NCBI RefSeq assembly: GCF_947507565.1
Contig: NC_089191.1
Location: forward strand, 1,798,001 to 1,862,000
Origin: Oscarella lobularis
Taxonomy: Eukaryota > Porifera > Homoscleromorpha > Homosclerophorida > Oscarellidae
Direction: 5' to 3'
Length of the DNA: 64,000 nt
Part shown: in pieces, positions 11,525-22,435 of the stretch
Layout: every line of letters starts with the position of its first letter
How positions within the stretch are numbered: the stretch's first letter is position 1
Notes under the pieces: model-generated
What the model was told of the DNA's origin: nothing
What the model saw: only the letters and a program-made list of their open reading frames with translations
The model's database searches: none
Position numbers and translations under genes: made by a program

Positions 11525-14500
11525 ATGATGTTGGACTTCTGCAAAATTTTACATTTTTGCCTCATCGTAGCTCTCTTAGGAAGAGTTGGATCAGAAAACG
11601 GCACCATTTTCAACAGTTGGCAGACAATCGAGTTCACAAAGGAAGCCTCGCCTGCGCTTAGCTATCCTGTATTATCCTTGCTGAACGTATCTGTTCCAAG
11701 ATTTGTCGCTCGTGGAGAGCGCCATCGCGAGCTACTAGTCGTTAGAAGAGGCCTCACGGAGTCGAGTCGAAACACGTTCTTTTTTGATCCGGTGGCTCAG
11801 TCGTGGCTGACCTTGAAAGTGGAAGGTGCGACGCCGCCAGTGATCCCGTACCAGAGCGCCACGGCATTTCCAAGTCTGCCTGGCAGTCCTATTGTTTTCA
11901 TTGGCGGACTGAGAAGCGAGAACACAACATGGCGACTGGAAACGAGCAGGGCCTCCGGTTTCCTCGTTTATCGATGGAAAAAAGGCGCTCCTAGTCCTTA
12001 CTGCAACCGACGTGGGCACGCAGCTGTGGCAATGGATACCAAATTAGTAGTATATGGTGGAATGGAAGAAAACTGCGGAAGCGTTGATTTTGACAGGATA
12101 ACAGCAATGATTTCGTACGACGTCAAAGATGACGAATGGTCTAAAGTGTTGCAGCTGAATGAAGGTCCCACCATCAGATGGTACCATAGCCACGCAAGCG
12201 TTGCTAGTAGATACTTACTAGTTGCTGGGGGTCGGCTAGGGGAAATCGATCATCCATGCAAAGGTTTTATCTTTGACTTCAAGGTAAAGCTTTGGCGCGA
12301 CTTACCACCAATTCCGTTTGGCGACAAGGTAGTAATTCTCGCTAGCAGTTTGGGAGTTCTTAGAAATGAAGAAATTTACGACTGGGTTTTGGTGACAATG
12401 CCGAATCCGATGAAAACAATTACGTCTATAACAAATAGGCGCGCTGCATACCCTTCCCTTATCGTGTACCGATTTGCCTTGAAAAACATCGCGAACGGTG
12501 TGTGGTTACAATTAAATACATCAACGATGGTATCGCCAGGATTTCCTTTGCGGGAGGGCGCTTTTCCAGTTGTCAAGGTTAACCGCGCTAAAATTGCTGT
12601 TTACTACGGTCGAATGTATTTATCACAAAGTACAGGAAACAACAAATGGTTTTTTGTGTCGGGCGGTAACTACAATTGGGGGACGCTTCCAAGCAAGTCT
12701 GAGCCCGGTCCCCTTGCCGGTTTTACGTACACTCTTACGAGGGAAAAACATATGTACGTTTGCGGTGGATTTTCGCATTCTTCCAGCCCTGGGCAAGGTG
12801 GAACAATGTATGAAGCAGCATGGCGCCTGTCTGTTGATTTTTCCGCCAAACCAGGTCTTTATCAGTGGGAACGCTATCTTCCAGCGAACTTCGGAATGTC
12901 TAGAGTTATAGATGAGGATCTGAGAGTTATGGTTGATTCAGTAGAAACAAACGCACCTCTAAATGTAAGAGGACACAGCTCAGTTCCGGTTGAACACTCT
13001 CAAACGTCAAAGTCAAGCTGTCTGCTTTTATTTGGAGGAGTGTATCGCTATATAACAGATGACAAGCTGGTGTTAGTTTGCCCAGAATCGTTTCTCTTTA
13101 GAACTTTTAGGGCACCAAAGACCGGTCACAGGTGGGTTCGTTGGCCGAGTGACAGAGCTTTTCACACGGCCGTTATGTACCAGAAAAATACAATGTTGCT
13201 GTACGGAGGCGTTCGGTTTAGAATATACCATAGATTCAGTGGCAACCAAGCTTTCTTAGCTAGCAACGAGATGTGGATTTTAGAGTGGAATCAAATTCCT
13301 CTTGATGCTTCTACAAACATTGCCTGGACAAAGCTATTGACAGAGAATGGGCCATCGCCTCGCTTTGGGCACACTGCAGTTTTAACGGGAAGTAAGATGT
13401 TTATTTTTGCTGGAACCGATTTTCAGTCAAATTTCAATGATTTGTGGCAGTACTGCATTACGTCAAGACAATGGAGCAGGATCACATACACGTTAGACTC
13501 TATTAGTGCGTATAATATTGCGTTGCGCCACCACACAGCTGTCATGGGTGGACGTCAAATGTTTGTCTTTGGAGGTTGCATGAAGCATCCTAGAAAACTT
13601 TTGAAAGGAAAAGACCAGCTTGACTTGTGTCCAACGTCGCATATTTCAAGTCTTCTACTTGCGTACGACACGATGAAAGAACACTGGAAAAAGATAGAGT
13701 CTTTAGGACAACCAGGAAGGTATCTTCATGGCATGATTTTTCTTGAAAACACTTTGCTAGCATACGGAGGAATTGCATCGGATGGCAAGGTAAAAGACAC
13801 AATATTGACTCTCAAACCAGGCTGCAATCCAGGTGAAAAAGGAGACGTTCTGACGACTGGCTGTCAGCCGTGTGACGTAGGTCACTATAGCGACAAAGGT
13901 GGTCCGGTCTGTGACAGGTGCAGTTTGTTTTTTAGCACAAGTCGCCCTGGCTCATCAACTTCGAGCAACTGCACAGTGTGCAGCGAGATTTGTGCTTTTG
14001 GCGGAACTTGCACTGCTACGAGACCGAACGTCGAATACGAATGCAAGTGTATGTTTCCCTTTTCAGGAAATACTTGCAAAAGCTTTTGGCCCTTGCTAGT
14101 GTTTGTGGCCTCTATACTGGTTTCAGCAGCTGTCGTCTTCCTCATTTACAAAATTGTAGAGTATGTCAGAAAAGCACGACGCTACGCGTTGGATCTTCAA
14201 GACCGAGAAGACGAAATAGACAATTTGCTGGAAGTTTGGAGAATTGAAAGCGACGAGCTCACTTTCATTCGAAAAATTGGCCAAGGCGGCTTCGGCGAAG
14301 TGTGGCTTGCCGAATATCGCGAGCTTGAAGTAGCCGTCAAAATTCTAAACGAGAACGAGCGACTTTTCGTCGACAATTCGAACGAGGAATTTCAGAGAGA
14401 AATTGACTTTATGAGGCAACTTCGACATCCCAACATAGTTCTCTTTCTCGGAGCCGGCTCCTTCAAGGAAGATGGCAATCTATTCCTAGTTACAGAGTTC

Positions 14501-15220
14501 GTGATTCGAGGATCTCTGCATGGAGTGTTGATGGATGCATCCATTGGCTTGACGTACGAACAGCAGATTCGATTCTGTTTGGATTCGTCTCTGGGAATGC
14601 GTTTTCTTCACGGACTCAATCCGCCGCGAATTCATCGCGATCTAAAAGCAGCCAACTTGCTTGTTAGTCAAAATTGGGTAGTAAAAGTGAGCGACTTCGG
14701 AACGGCGCGACGGCTCTTGAAATCGCAAGAGAACGAAATCACGTCGCCCGCCGAGAACTCACTTTTGAAACTAAGTTCAACGGACGACAATGACGACGAG
14801 ACGCAGCCTCTCTTGCTCGCACGATACAAGAAAATGTCGTGTCGACTTGGGACTAGTCTGTGGAAAGCTCCTGAGCTTCTGATGCAAGAGGCATACGGCG
14901 CTTCGGTCGACGTCTTTAGGTAATTAACTCACCGGCAATTCCATACGTTGCTTGTTCGTTTCTCTTATAGCTTTGGAATTGTTATATGGGAGATATTCTC
15001 GAGACGAAAGCCCTATGATGACCAGCACCTTCCTCAGCATCTAAACAGCTTTATTGATCATATATGCAACAGAGGAATTCGTCCGACCGTTCCACGCAGT
15101 TGCCCTGACGGCGTTGTAAAGCTGATGGAAAGCTGTTGGCAGCGTGAGCCAGCAATGCGACCTACATTTCGAGCAATAGTGAGAACACTCGAAAGCCTTC
15201 ATCATATTATCGGAGAGTGA
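11525..15220 (+). CDS. Kelch-ectodomain transmembrane TKL-type receptor kinase
   Basis: Exons 11525-14919 and 14971-15220 join in phase 2 and encode about 1214 aa. The start is the first ATG of an ATG-ATG pair, followed by a signal peptide (CLIVALLGRVGS). Residues about 30-760 contain many Kelch blades (LVVYGGMEE, LLVAGGRLG, LLLFGG, MLLYGG, MFIFAG, MFVFGG, TLLAYGG). A Cys-rich EGF/laminin-like module follows (about 770-855, e.g. CxPCDVGHYSD and an ICAFGGTC... loop), then a membrane span (LLVFVASILVSAAVVFLIY, about residue 865). The cytosolic kinase has GQGGFGEVW, the VAVK lysine, HRDLKAANLL, SDFGTAR and a GTSLWKAPELL loop; HRDLKAAN is TKL-like, not tyrosine-kinase HRDLAARN. All key catalytic residues are present, so it should be active. 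An aataaa lies 28 bp after the stop. Ligand unknown. Confidence 0.93.
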
Positions 15221-15247
15221 CCTTGCCAAGGCAAACGGACGTTGCAT

Positions 15248-15253
15248 AATAAA
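15248..15253 (+). terminator. Poly(A) signal of the Kelch receptor kinase
   Basis: The hexamer aataaa lies 28 bp beyond the stop codon, a usual position for a 3' end signal. Confidence 0.5.
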
Positions 15254-15385
15254 ATGAATTTGTAAAGAAAGCCCTTAGAGCCAGATGTTTCGTAGACGGA
15301 CCGGGAGCGAACTTGTCTCCGTATACGTATCCGGGAACAACGAAAATGTATGGGTCGGGGACTGAACTGCTTAACGATGCAATTG

Positions 15386-15893
15386 TAGCAAACGCGGGGA
15401 AGAAGAGAGCTAGAAAAGATTAGAAAGTTAGAAAGGCTCCGGTGACAAGAGAACTGCGAGGCGGGAGAGATGGAGAAGAGAGAATAGGCGCGATATTCCT
15501 TGGAGGGGTCCCCCACTACGTACGCGCTGAGACAGAGGTCGATAGGTTACCCAATCAATTGATGTTACCAAGGAAAAGCGAGAAAATCGGCCATGGATTC
15601 GTTCTTCAGGCTCCCCCTTCTTCAGCGATCGCAAAGGCATATTATCCGGGACTGCGATTCTTTGATCACGTGTTCGTTACTTCTCTCTTCATCGTCTGAT
15701 CATAGATGCTGGAGAAAGGATTAATCCTTTCTCCAGCATCTATGGTCTGATTCTCCGTTTCTCTGAGGACCCTACGATCCGTCGAACCGATTGCATCGTT
15801 TCAAAGCCATAGAAATTTCCTCTAGCGTCAACGGCAGGGATATGCAAATTAGTCCGTGGGCTGAGTTGAACAACTGCGCAAGTCAAAGAGAAC
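15386..15893 (+). repeat. Interspersed repeat R2, copy 1
   Basis: Matches 53406-53845 over most of its length (shared blocks include agagctagaaaagattagaa, gcgatattccttggag and tctagcgtcaacggcag). Parts recur at 23280-23420. It abuts the 5' end of the next gene. No coding capacity was seen. Confidence 0.8.
15701..15744. mobile_element. 44-bp perfect palindrome with 7-bp target duplication
   Basis: The sequence from CATAGATGCTGG to CCAGCATCTATG is a perfect zero-spacer palindrome (22 + 22 bp). It is flanked by GTCTGAT on both sides (15694-15700 and 15745-15751). It interrupts repeat R2, and the homologous stretch of the copy near 53700 lacks it. Its ends resemble the CATAGATAG-type termini of the foldback elements, so it may be a terminal-repeat-only derivative. 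Confidence 0.8.
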
Positions 15894-15909
15894 TCCACCC
15901 CCTACGTTC

Positions 15910-16485
15910 ATGAAGACGGCAACAGCAGCGCTCCTTTTCCTCTCATTGGCAGGTTCCTGTCACGGTTGGCTCAATCGAAGGCCGAGTACGTCGTGCACCA
16001 AACCGAGCGGTCGCGACTGCAGCTGGTACGAAGACTGCCTCGAAAAGCAGTTTCCCTGTGAAGGCAACACATACGACTACTCAATAGGCTTTGCGAAGAA
16101 ATTCTGCAATCTCTTTGGAAAAAACTACAATACGTTCAGTAGCACTTCCAAACGTTGGATCGATGCAACGCGCAAATGCCTGCAAAAGGAATTGGCTCCT
16201 ATTCTCACATCGAGCTACATCAAGTTTTTACCTAAATATCGTCAGTGTCGTTTAATATATTATCGAGGTTTTGCCTCGCACACGAAGTGTTACGTGAAGC
16301 CGGAAAGCGGAAGCAGTCTCACTATTTGCAATCTTCCGGATAAGTTGAAAATCCTGAACGTTATTAAAGGAGCATTTCTTCAAGATTTTCGCGCAGTGAG
16401 TAAGCAATCTGGGGAAGTCGTTCTCGAATGTGCCAAATTGAAGTTGGCACAATTGCGCTCAAAGTGGTCGCAATGGGGAAAATAA
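15910..16485 (+). CDS. Small secreted cysteine-rich protein (stanniocalcin-like pattern, uncertain)
   Basis: A single-exon 191-aa frame starts with a signal peptide (MKTATAALLFLSLAGSCHG). The mature part has regularly spaced cysteines (DCSWYEDCLE, KKFCNLFG, RKCLQKEL, RQCRLIYY, FASHTKCY, LTICNLP, VLECAK). A segment with a Cys-Leu helix, then RxFASHTKCY, recalls invertebrate stanniocalcin-like proteins, but I cannot confirm homology. The lysine-rich C-terminus ends without a membrane span. An aataaa overlaps the stop and another lies at 16568-16573. Repeat R2 ends 16 bp upstream, so the promoter may lie within the repeat or have been replaced by it. Function unknown. Confidence 0.7.
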   Translation: MKTATAALLFLSLAGSCHGWLNRRPSTSCTKPSGRDCSWYEDCLEKQFPCEGNTYDYSIGFAKKFCNLFGKNYNTFSSTSKRWIDATRKCLQKELAPILTSSYIKFLPKYRQCRLIYYRGFASHTKCYVKPESGSSLTICNLPDKLKILNVIKGAFLQDFRAVSKQSGEVVLECAKLKLAQLRSKWSQWGK

Positions 16486-17071
16486 AAGGCAACAGACACT
16501 CATTTTTCGTTTTTGTTTTGTCAATGCTGCTGTCGCGTGTTCGTTTTTCGCTTTTTTTCTAACGTAAAATAAATCTTGTCTAACATTTAATTAAGGGGCG
16601 GTTCCTCACGATGCTGACGTCATTAATGACACCACTGGCGGAACTGCACACTTACGGAGCCAGTATTTTGCGACCTGAAACTACCCAGACATGCCAATCA
16701 GAATGTTGATAGGCTACGCTTTGAAGCTACTATGATTGGCACGTCTCGATACGCTACAATGGGTCATTCGCGAAGAACCCCTATAAGTCAGGTCAAAGAA
16801 AATCACTGGTACACATTAATAATTAACCAAGGGTCACATGGACAGCCAGTCAAAGACGCAGACCTATGGCCCCTTCTCCTCCTCGAGGTATCCGGAGAAG
16901 AGCCTGGAAATGAGGCTACTCCAAGGCAGCAGCATCACCTTGCAATGAAGTATGTCTGAAAGAATTTATATTTGCCGAAGTGCCTGGTTTTCAAGACCCG
17001 GATAGTAGGGTGACGCCCCAGAAACTCTTTGCGGAAAAGCAGGTCTTTCTAGGACGCCTAATAGCTGGAGG
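16486..17071. other. Intergenic, upstream of the ankyrin-ROCO gene
   Basis: Holds poly(A) signals of the previous gene and an unassigned stretch. A short frame at 16732-16956 shows no domain. An unseen 5' exon of the next gene could lie here. Confidence 0.35.
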
Positions 17072-20000
17072 ATGCAACGCGTCTCAAACAGCTTTTCGAC
17101 GGAAAAAGACGGTTAGTAATAATCGCGTTTTGATGTCGGTTCTACAGATTCATTCGATCGATTGGTTGAGAAGTTTGCTGAATCTCGTTATTTGCTCGGT
17201 CTTGCAGAGTTCCTTGCCGCTGTTGTCAAAGGAAATACAAATACAGTATTGCAGTTCATTCGTGGATATCCGGGAAAGTGGAAAGAAGCGACGGACATTG
17301 TGAGTGCAGCGATATATAGATAGCTTACGCCTTTCAAACAATTTGCACTGACTTCTTTTTTGATTTAGCGCGGCGAAACTGCACTTCACCTCTCTCCAAC
17401 AGTTGAAATTACGGAATTTTTGCTTTCAGCCGGAGCCCATGTGGAAGCTTTAGACAAAGTATATTAGCATGTTATTAGTGGGGTTATTTCATTCTTGCTG
17501 TTTCACGTCAGTTGGGATTGACGCCTTTTCTTTGTGCTGTCTTCAATGGCACATTAGCAGTAATGAACGTTCTTATTAGTTGGGGCTGCGATGTTTCTGC
17601 TAAAACAAACGTAAGTAATGGCAAATCCTTTTGTGATAGTCTTTTAGTGATTTAATTTTTTTAGGCTGGTAATGGAGCTCTAGCACTTGCAAGTTCAAAC
17701 GGTCATTTGGATATCGCAAGGAAACTGGTCGAAATGGGATTCAGCGCCAATGAACGTCATCAGGTACTATTAAGAAATGATTTATTCGAACGTTTCCCAA
17801 AATGAAATTCCCAGGTTGGATATACGTCACTTCATTGGGCTTCTCAGCAAGGACACGCTCGAATTTGTTATTTTCTAATTTCATCAGGCGCTAATATAGA
17901 AGCTTTAGAAGAGGTATAAAGTTAAAGGCGATCCTATTTGGGGTAATGTTCTCAAGGTTTGATTGCAGTTTGAATATACGCCTTTTCTTTGTGCCGCCTA
18001 TAACGGAAATTCAGAGGTACTGAAAATTCTTTTTCGACGTGGTTGCAACGTTTTTGCAAAAAACAGCGTAAGTGATCAATCAATATGCCTTGTCCGCTCT
18101 GCGTTGCGTCTGCGTCAGGTAGATAATAATCAAGTCTTTGATCTAGGATGGTTGTGGAGCTCTCGCTCTTGCGAGTCGTAGTGGTCATTTGTGTATTGCT
18201 AGAGAACTTGTTGACATGGGATGCCGTATCAATGAACCTGATAAGGTATTTCTGCTTCACAGATCAGAAGATTTGTCATATTTATGAGTGTTCAGTCTGA
18301 CTATACGGCACTTCATTGGGCGTGCGCCGAAGGCCACGCTGAAACGGTTGAGTACCTTGTTTCAGCTGGAGCTGATACAAATGCAAAAAATGCCGTACGA
18401 ATTTCTTATTCACATTCTAGCTTCTTTCGACTTTTGTTGCAGTTTGGCAGAACGCCTCTTCTTGAAGCGGACTTCAAGAAGCAGTACGACGTCGTGGCAG
18501 CTCTCGTACGAATTTTGGATAGCCAAATTTCAGTTCAAAATAGCAGGGAAGAAGACAACCAATCGGAGGTAGTTCCCGTGGCGAAAACAACTTTTCATAG
18601 ATGTTGACGTTTTCTTGTATAGGTCAGCGAAACGACTTTCCAGGAAAGTTACGTAATGCCAGAAGAAGACAAGAACAGCTTTGAGAGCAATTGCAGAAAA
18701 TCAGATGAAGATACCGACGAAATTTTTCAAAAGATTTATGACGAGGCTCTAAAACGCGGCTCTGTAGCAGTGAATCGATCTCGTGTTATTATTACCGGTC
18801 AGGATGGGGCTGGCAAGTCTTGTCTTGTTGATTCTCTTTTGAGCAGACCCTTTGCAAAAGATAAAGCGAGCACGGAAGGCGCGGCTGTGGATATGGTCCA
18901 TACAACAACCAGCGACTGGGTGGCTACTGACAGCAAAGATCACTTAGATCCTCTTATTGCTGAAGGTGTCTATCGCATGAATCAACAGCAGTTGTCGTCG
19001 GAATGCTGGCAAGAAGGCTCCTCCAAATTATCTCCTTTCGTCATAGATTCTGAATCAGACATCGATAAATCAGAACCGGCATTGGACTCCGTGGTGCCAG
19101 TTGAAAGAGTGGAAACGTTGGCCGAAAATTTGCAAAAAGTCGCCATGGAGGCGAAAACGCTCACCACCAACCAGCAGCAACTAGCAAACACTTTTGTCAT
19201 CAATAGACCAAGTGAAGAAGAACTTAGTAAGCAAATCCTTGGCGTCCGCGATATCTGGGATTTAGGCGGACAGGAAATTTATCTCGCCACTCACTCGGCT
19301 CTTATGCCGCAAAGCAGAGAGTTTGGTTTGTCCATTTACATGGTTGTGCTAGACATATCAAAGTCTCTGTCCGATAACGCTCAGTCGTTTCATCGACCAT
19401 TGGATGGCGAAATAATTGACCAGACGAACGATTTGGGATGGATACGCACAAACGGGGACTTTCCTCTGTACTGGTTTGGCTCAATAACTGCAGCTCACGA
19501 AGAGTTGCCTATAGGTACTCATTGGCTTGGCAAAGACGAAGAGGTGGCTCATCCTCCAGTCTTCGTAATTGGATCTCATCGAGACATCTTGGAGAGCGAC
19601 AAGAAAAAGTTTTCTGATTCAGCGTCAGTTGAACGGTGGCTGAGAGAACAAGGTAATCGCCTTGAGAAAATTCTGAGCGAAAGCGATTTCATGAAACACA
19701 TCGTTTTACCGGAAAACAGCATTGGAAAAGAATTGAGCGAAATGGTTCATTTTGTCGATAAAATCTTCCTTGTAGATAATTCGGCGTCTGGTTCGACTTC
19801 TCCTTGTGAAGGTGTGACAGAAGTTCGAGAACGAGTTGATCGTATGACGACGAAGTTTTGGAAAGGCATGAAAAAGCAGCCTCTATTCTGGGTTTATCTC
19901 GAAATTCTTCTCTTTCGTTGGAGCGACGTTATGAAAACGGTTGTTGCTAAAGTTGATGAAATAGCGAAGCTCGCTCAGAATCCGAACATATGCAATATTA

Positions 20001-21462
20001 CAAGTCGCGACGAAGTTTTTGTGGCGCTAAAATTTCTGGCTAATGTGGGTGCAATTCTCTATTACCCTGAAGTAGACGGTTTGAAGGACGTCGTTTTTAC
20101 CCGGCCAATGTGGGTTATCAAGGCTTTATCAGTATTTGTGACCGCGGCAAAGCCTGGCCCATACATGATGCCGAAGTGGAAAAAACTCAGAGAGAAAGGT
20201 ATAATGGTAGATGACTTGATGAACTATCGTCTAACGCAAATACGGGAAAATGACTCTAGTGAGATAGCTTCTGTCTTAAGAAACGCCAAGCAAGAGCAAA
20301 TTGAACTAGATAATAGGCAAATTGTGCAGCTGTTAGAACTTCTCGACGTGATAACACCTGTTGAAGGTTCGACTCCGAAAGAATTTTATGTTCCGTCGAT
20401 GCTCCAAACGTTGTTTCTGTCTAACTCCGAAACTCTTTGGGAAACTCACCCTCGCTCGTCTTGCTTTCCCGCTCCTCTGATTGTTATTCCAATGAAACTA
20501 AAATTTGTTCCGGAGTGCCTCTACTTTCGTCTGGTAACTCGCTTTTTAAACTTGTATCCAAAAGGCCCTCAGCTTTCTCGTCATCAGTGCATCTTTCAAG
20601 TAGAAGATATAGAGTCTCCTGTCGAAGGTATGCTTCTGTACATATTTTACTGGCAGATGAATCATTTCTTATGTTTCTCATGTTTCAGTGGACGTTGAAT
20701 TGCTGTACCACAGCCGAGGGAATTGGATTTCTCTAACAATTAAATACTTCAATGAAGAAGACGTTGAAAAGGCAAGTCGTTCCTTCTTACCATCAATCAG
20801 AGAGAAACTCTCGAAAGAAATGAGGAGTATTTGCCGGCAGGGAATGGCAGGATTTGAGTATGGTGTATGTTGTCAAATACAAAGCACAGTGAACAAAGAA
20901 GGACATTTGGATATTGATGTAAAGGGCCTTCCTGTGCTTCAAAAAGAGAAATTCGAGTATTCGCCAAAAGATGCCAAGTTGTACAGCAAATTTTTTAAAC
21001 GATTGTCAGCAAAACCGGAAGACTTTCTTAGGATTAATTGTTGGTTTAGCAACCAAATATGCGTTGCTAAGCCGTCACCCTGCCAGGGTAAGATAGCTTT
21101 ATTAGTTAAGTGCCTTGGTGCTCGATACTGGTATATGACTTTCGTGTATTCATTTTTTAGGTGACATTCCTGATCAGATCAGCAAATCTTTTATTCGCAT
21201 TGTCGCAACTCTAGTAGAAGACAAATGGCAAAAGTTTGCTGTGTACTTGGGGAGAAAAGCTCGTTCCATACCGCAGTACAGAGAGAAGTCTGATGAGAAT
21301 CTTGTTCGGGCGATGATGGTTATTGAAGATTGGGTTGAAGAATGCGGACGAGAAGCAACAGTTAATGCTCTTATTCAGGCTTGCAATGAGTGTGGGATTC
21401 ACACTGATAGCATCAAAGCGGCTTTGAAAAGGTTTGGTCGTAATTGTCTTTCGACAGACTGA
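17072..21462 (+). CDS. Ankyrin-ROC-COR-Death domain (ROCO) protein
   Basis: Thirteen exons with agreeing phases: 17072-17111, 17148-17299, 17369-17458, 17512-17610, 17665-17763, 17815-17913, 17969-18067, 18147-18245, 18296-18394, 18443-18568, 18623-20627, 20689-21087 and 21161-21462. They encode about 1235 aa. Exons 3-10 each carry one ankyrin repeat (TALHLS, TPFLCA, GALALAS, TSLHWAS and so on). Exon 11 holds a ROC GTPase: P-loop GQDGAGKS, switch II DIWDLGGQE, with a long acidic insert between them, followed by a COR region. The last exon encodes a Death domain (IPDQISKSF...LVEDKWQKFAVYLG...VEDW-type helices). The order resembles the C-terminal two-thirds of DAP kinases, but no kinase domain precedes it. 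Likely a cytosolic GTP-regulated death or stress scaffold. The start ATG is inferred from phase and could be preceded by another exon. Confidence 0.9.
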
Positions 21463-21903
21463 CGTTTCTATAGAACGCACCCCAAGTGCCCGATTCATGT
21501 TTGCCGTCGTATTTCGGTTTGAGATTTTTCATAGTATGAAACGGCGTGCCACCCATCTTTAGCACATTAGTTTGTGTGACCTCAGCTCAATGTGATACAG
21601 TATACCTATTCGTGCGAATGCTTCCGTTTACGGCGAAACAAGTGGTCATCATCGCTTTTTGTAAGAAGCCATAGCAGTTTGCCTCGCTTTCGCGGCTCTT
21701 CCCCCTGACATCCTGTATACACACGCGGGAGGAGAGAATCTCCAAAACACGCGTAGTGCCCGTTTTGGGGGTGCGGTCGAACCGAAGCGTTGGCGGGGTA
21801 CTTCATGTGAGGGATTAATACGTAGGCATGGGGACGTACCGCTCACAGGGCAATTATTTTCGTTAACAAATATGCACCCGTCATCGTTGACTTATTGTGG
21901 CAG
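21463..21903. other. Intergenic, no gene recognised
   Basis: Between the ROCO gene and an orphan EXT-like exon. No upstream exon of that fragment was found here. Confidence 0.4.
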
Positions 21904-22150
21904 ACTTCGCGAACAGTTGGAGGAGTCCGCTTCCACTTCGTCGAAGTGGATGAACAGTATTCGATGTTTCTCACGAGCGCCGCGTTTCTGCACAAAAACT
22001 ACGCGCATCTCTATACAAATTACATGCCGGCGTCGATACAAAATCTCGTCGATCAAACGTCGAATTGCGACGATGTCATCGCCATGAATTTTCTCGTGTC
22101 GCACGTAACTAATCGACCGCCTATTAAAGTGAGCGATGCGCACAAATCCG
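21904..22150 (+). pseudogene. Orphan exon of an exostosin-like (GT64) glycosyltransferase
   Basis: The exon is bounded by an acceptor (ttattgtggcag) and a donor (gtacgt). It encodes about 82 residues including [20 protein letters not shown], then [20 protein letters not shown] and IKV. This matches the GT64 domain of EXT/EXTL heparan-sulphate transferases (Y.MVLTGAAF.HK.Y..LYT ... NCEDIAMNFLV..VT...PIKV). Neighbouring exons of such a gene (usually 700-900 aa) are absent: upstream is intergenic and a GNAT gene starts 285 bp downstream. The frame is intact, so the fragment is recent or part of a chimeric transcript. Family certain, functionality doubtful. Confidence 0.75.
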
Positions 22151-22435
22151 GTACGTCATTAATTAATTGTCAGTCGTTGCTAAATTAAATAACGTTTAAA
22201 CGTGAGAGCTTGAGCGCTCATACCCAAATTCGAAATCGAAGTGACACGCTGAAAGCGAAAAATGTGATGCTTCAGCTTGTGTAGAAATTCTCGAAGTTTT
22301 GGCTGGGTTTACATCGTGACGACGCAGGAGTGACGTTATATGGGGCGTGTTATGAGCACGCGCACTAAAAGCAACCTCGCCCCTAGCAAAAGACCCGTTT
22401 TGATTCGACTCCGCTTCCACTAAAGTCTGTTGAAG

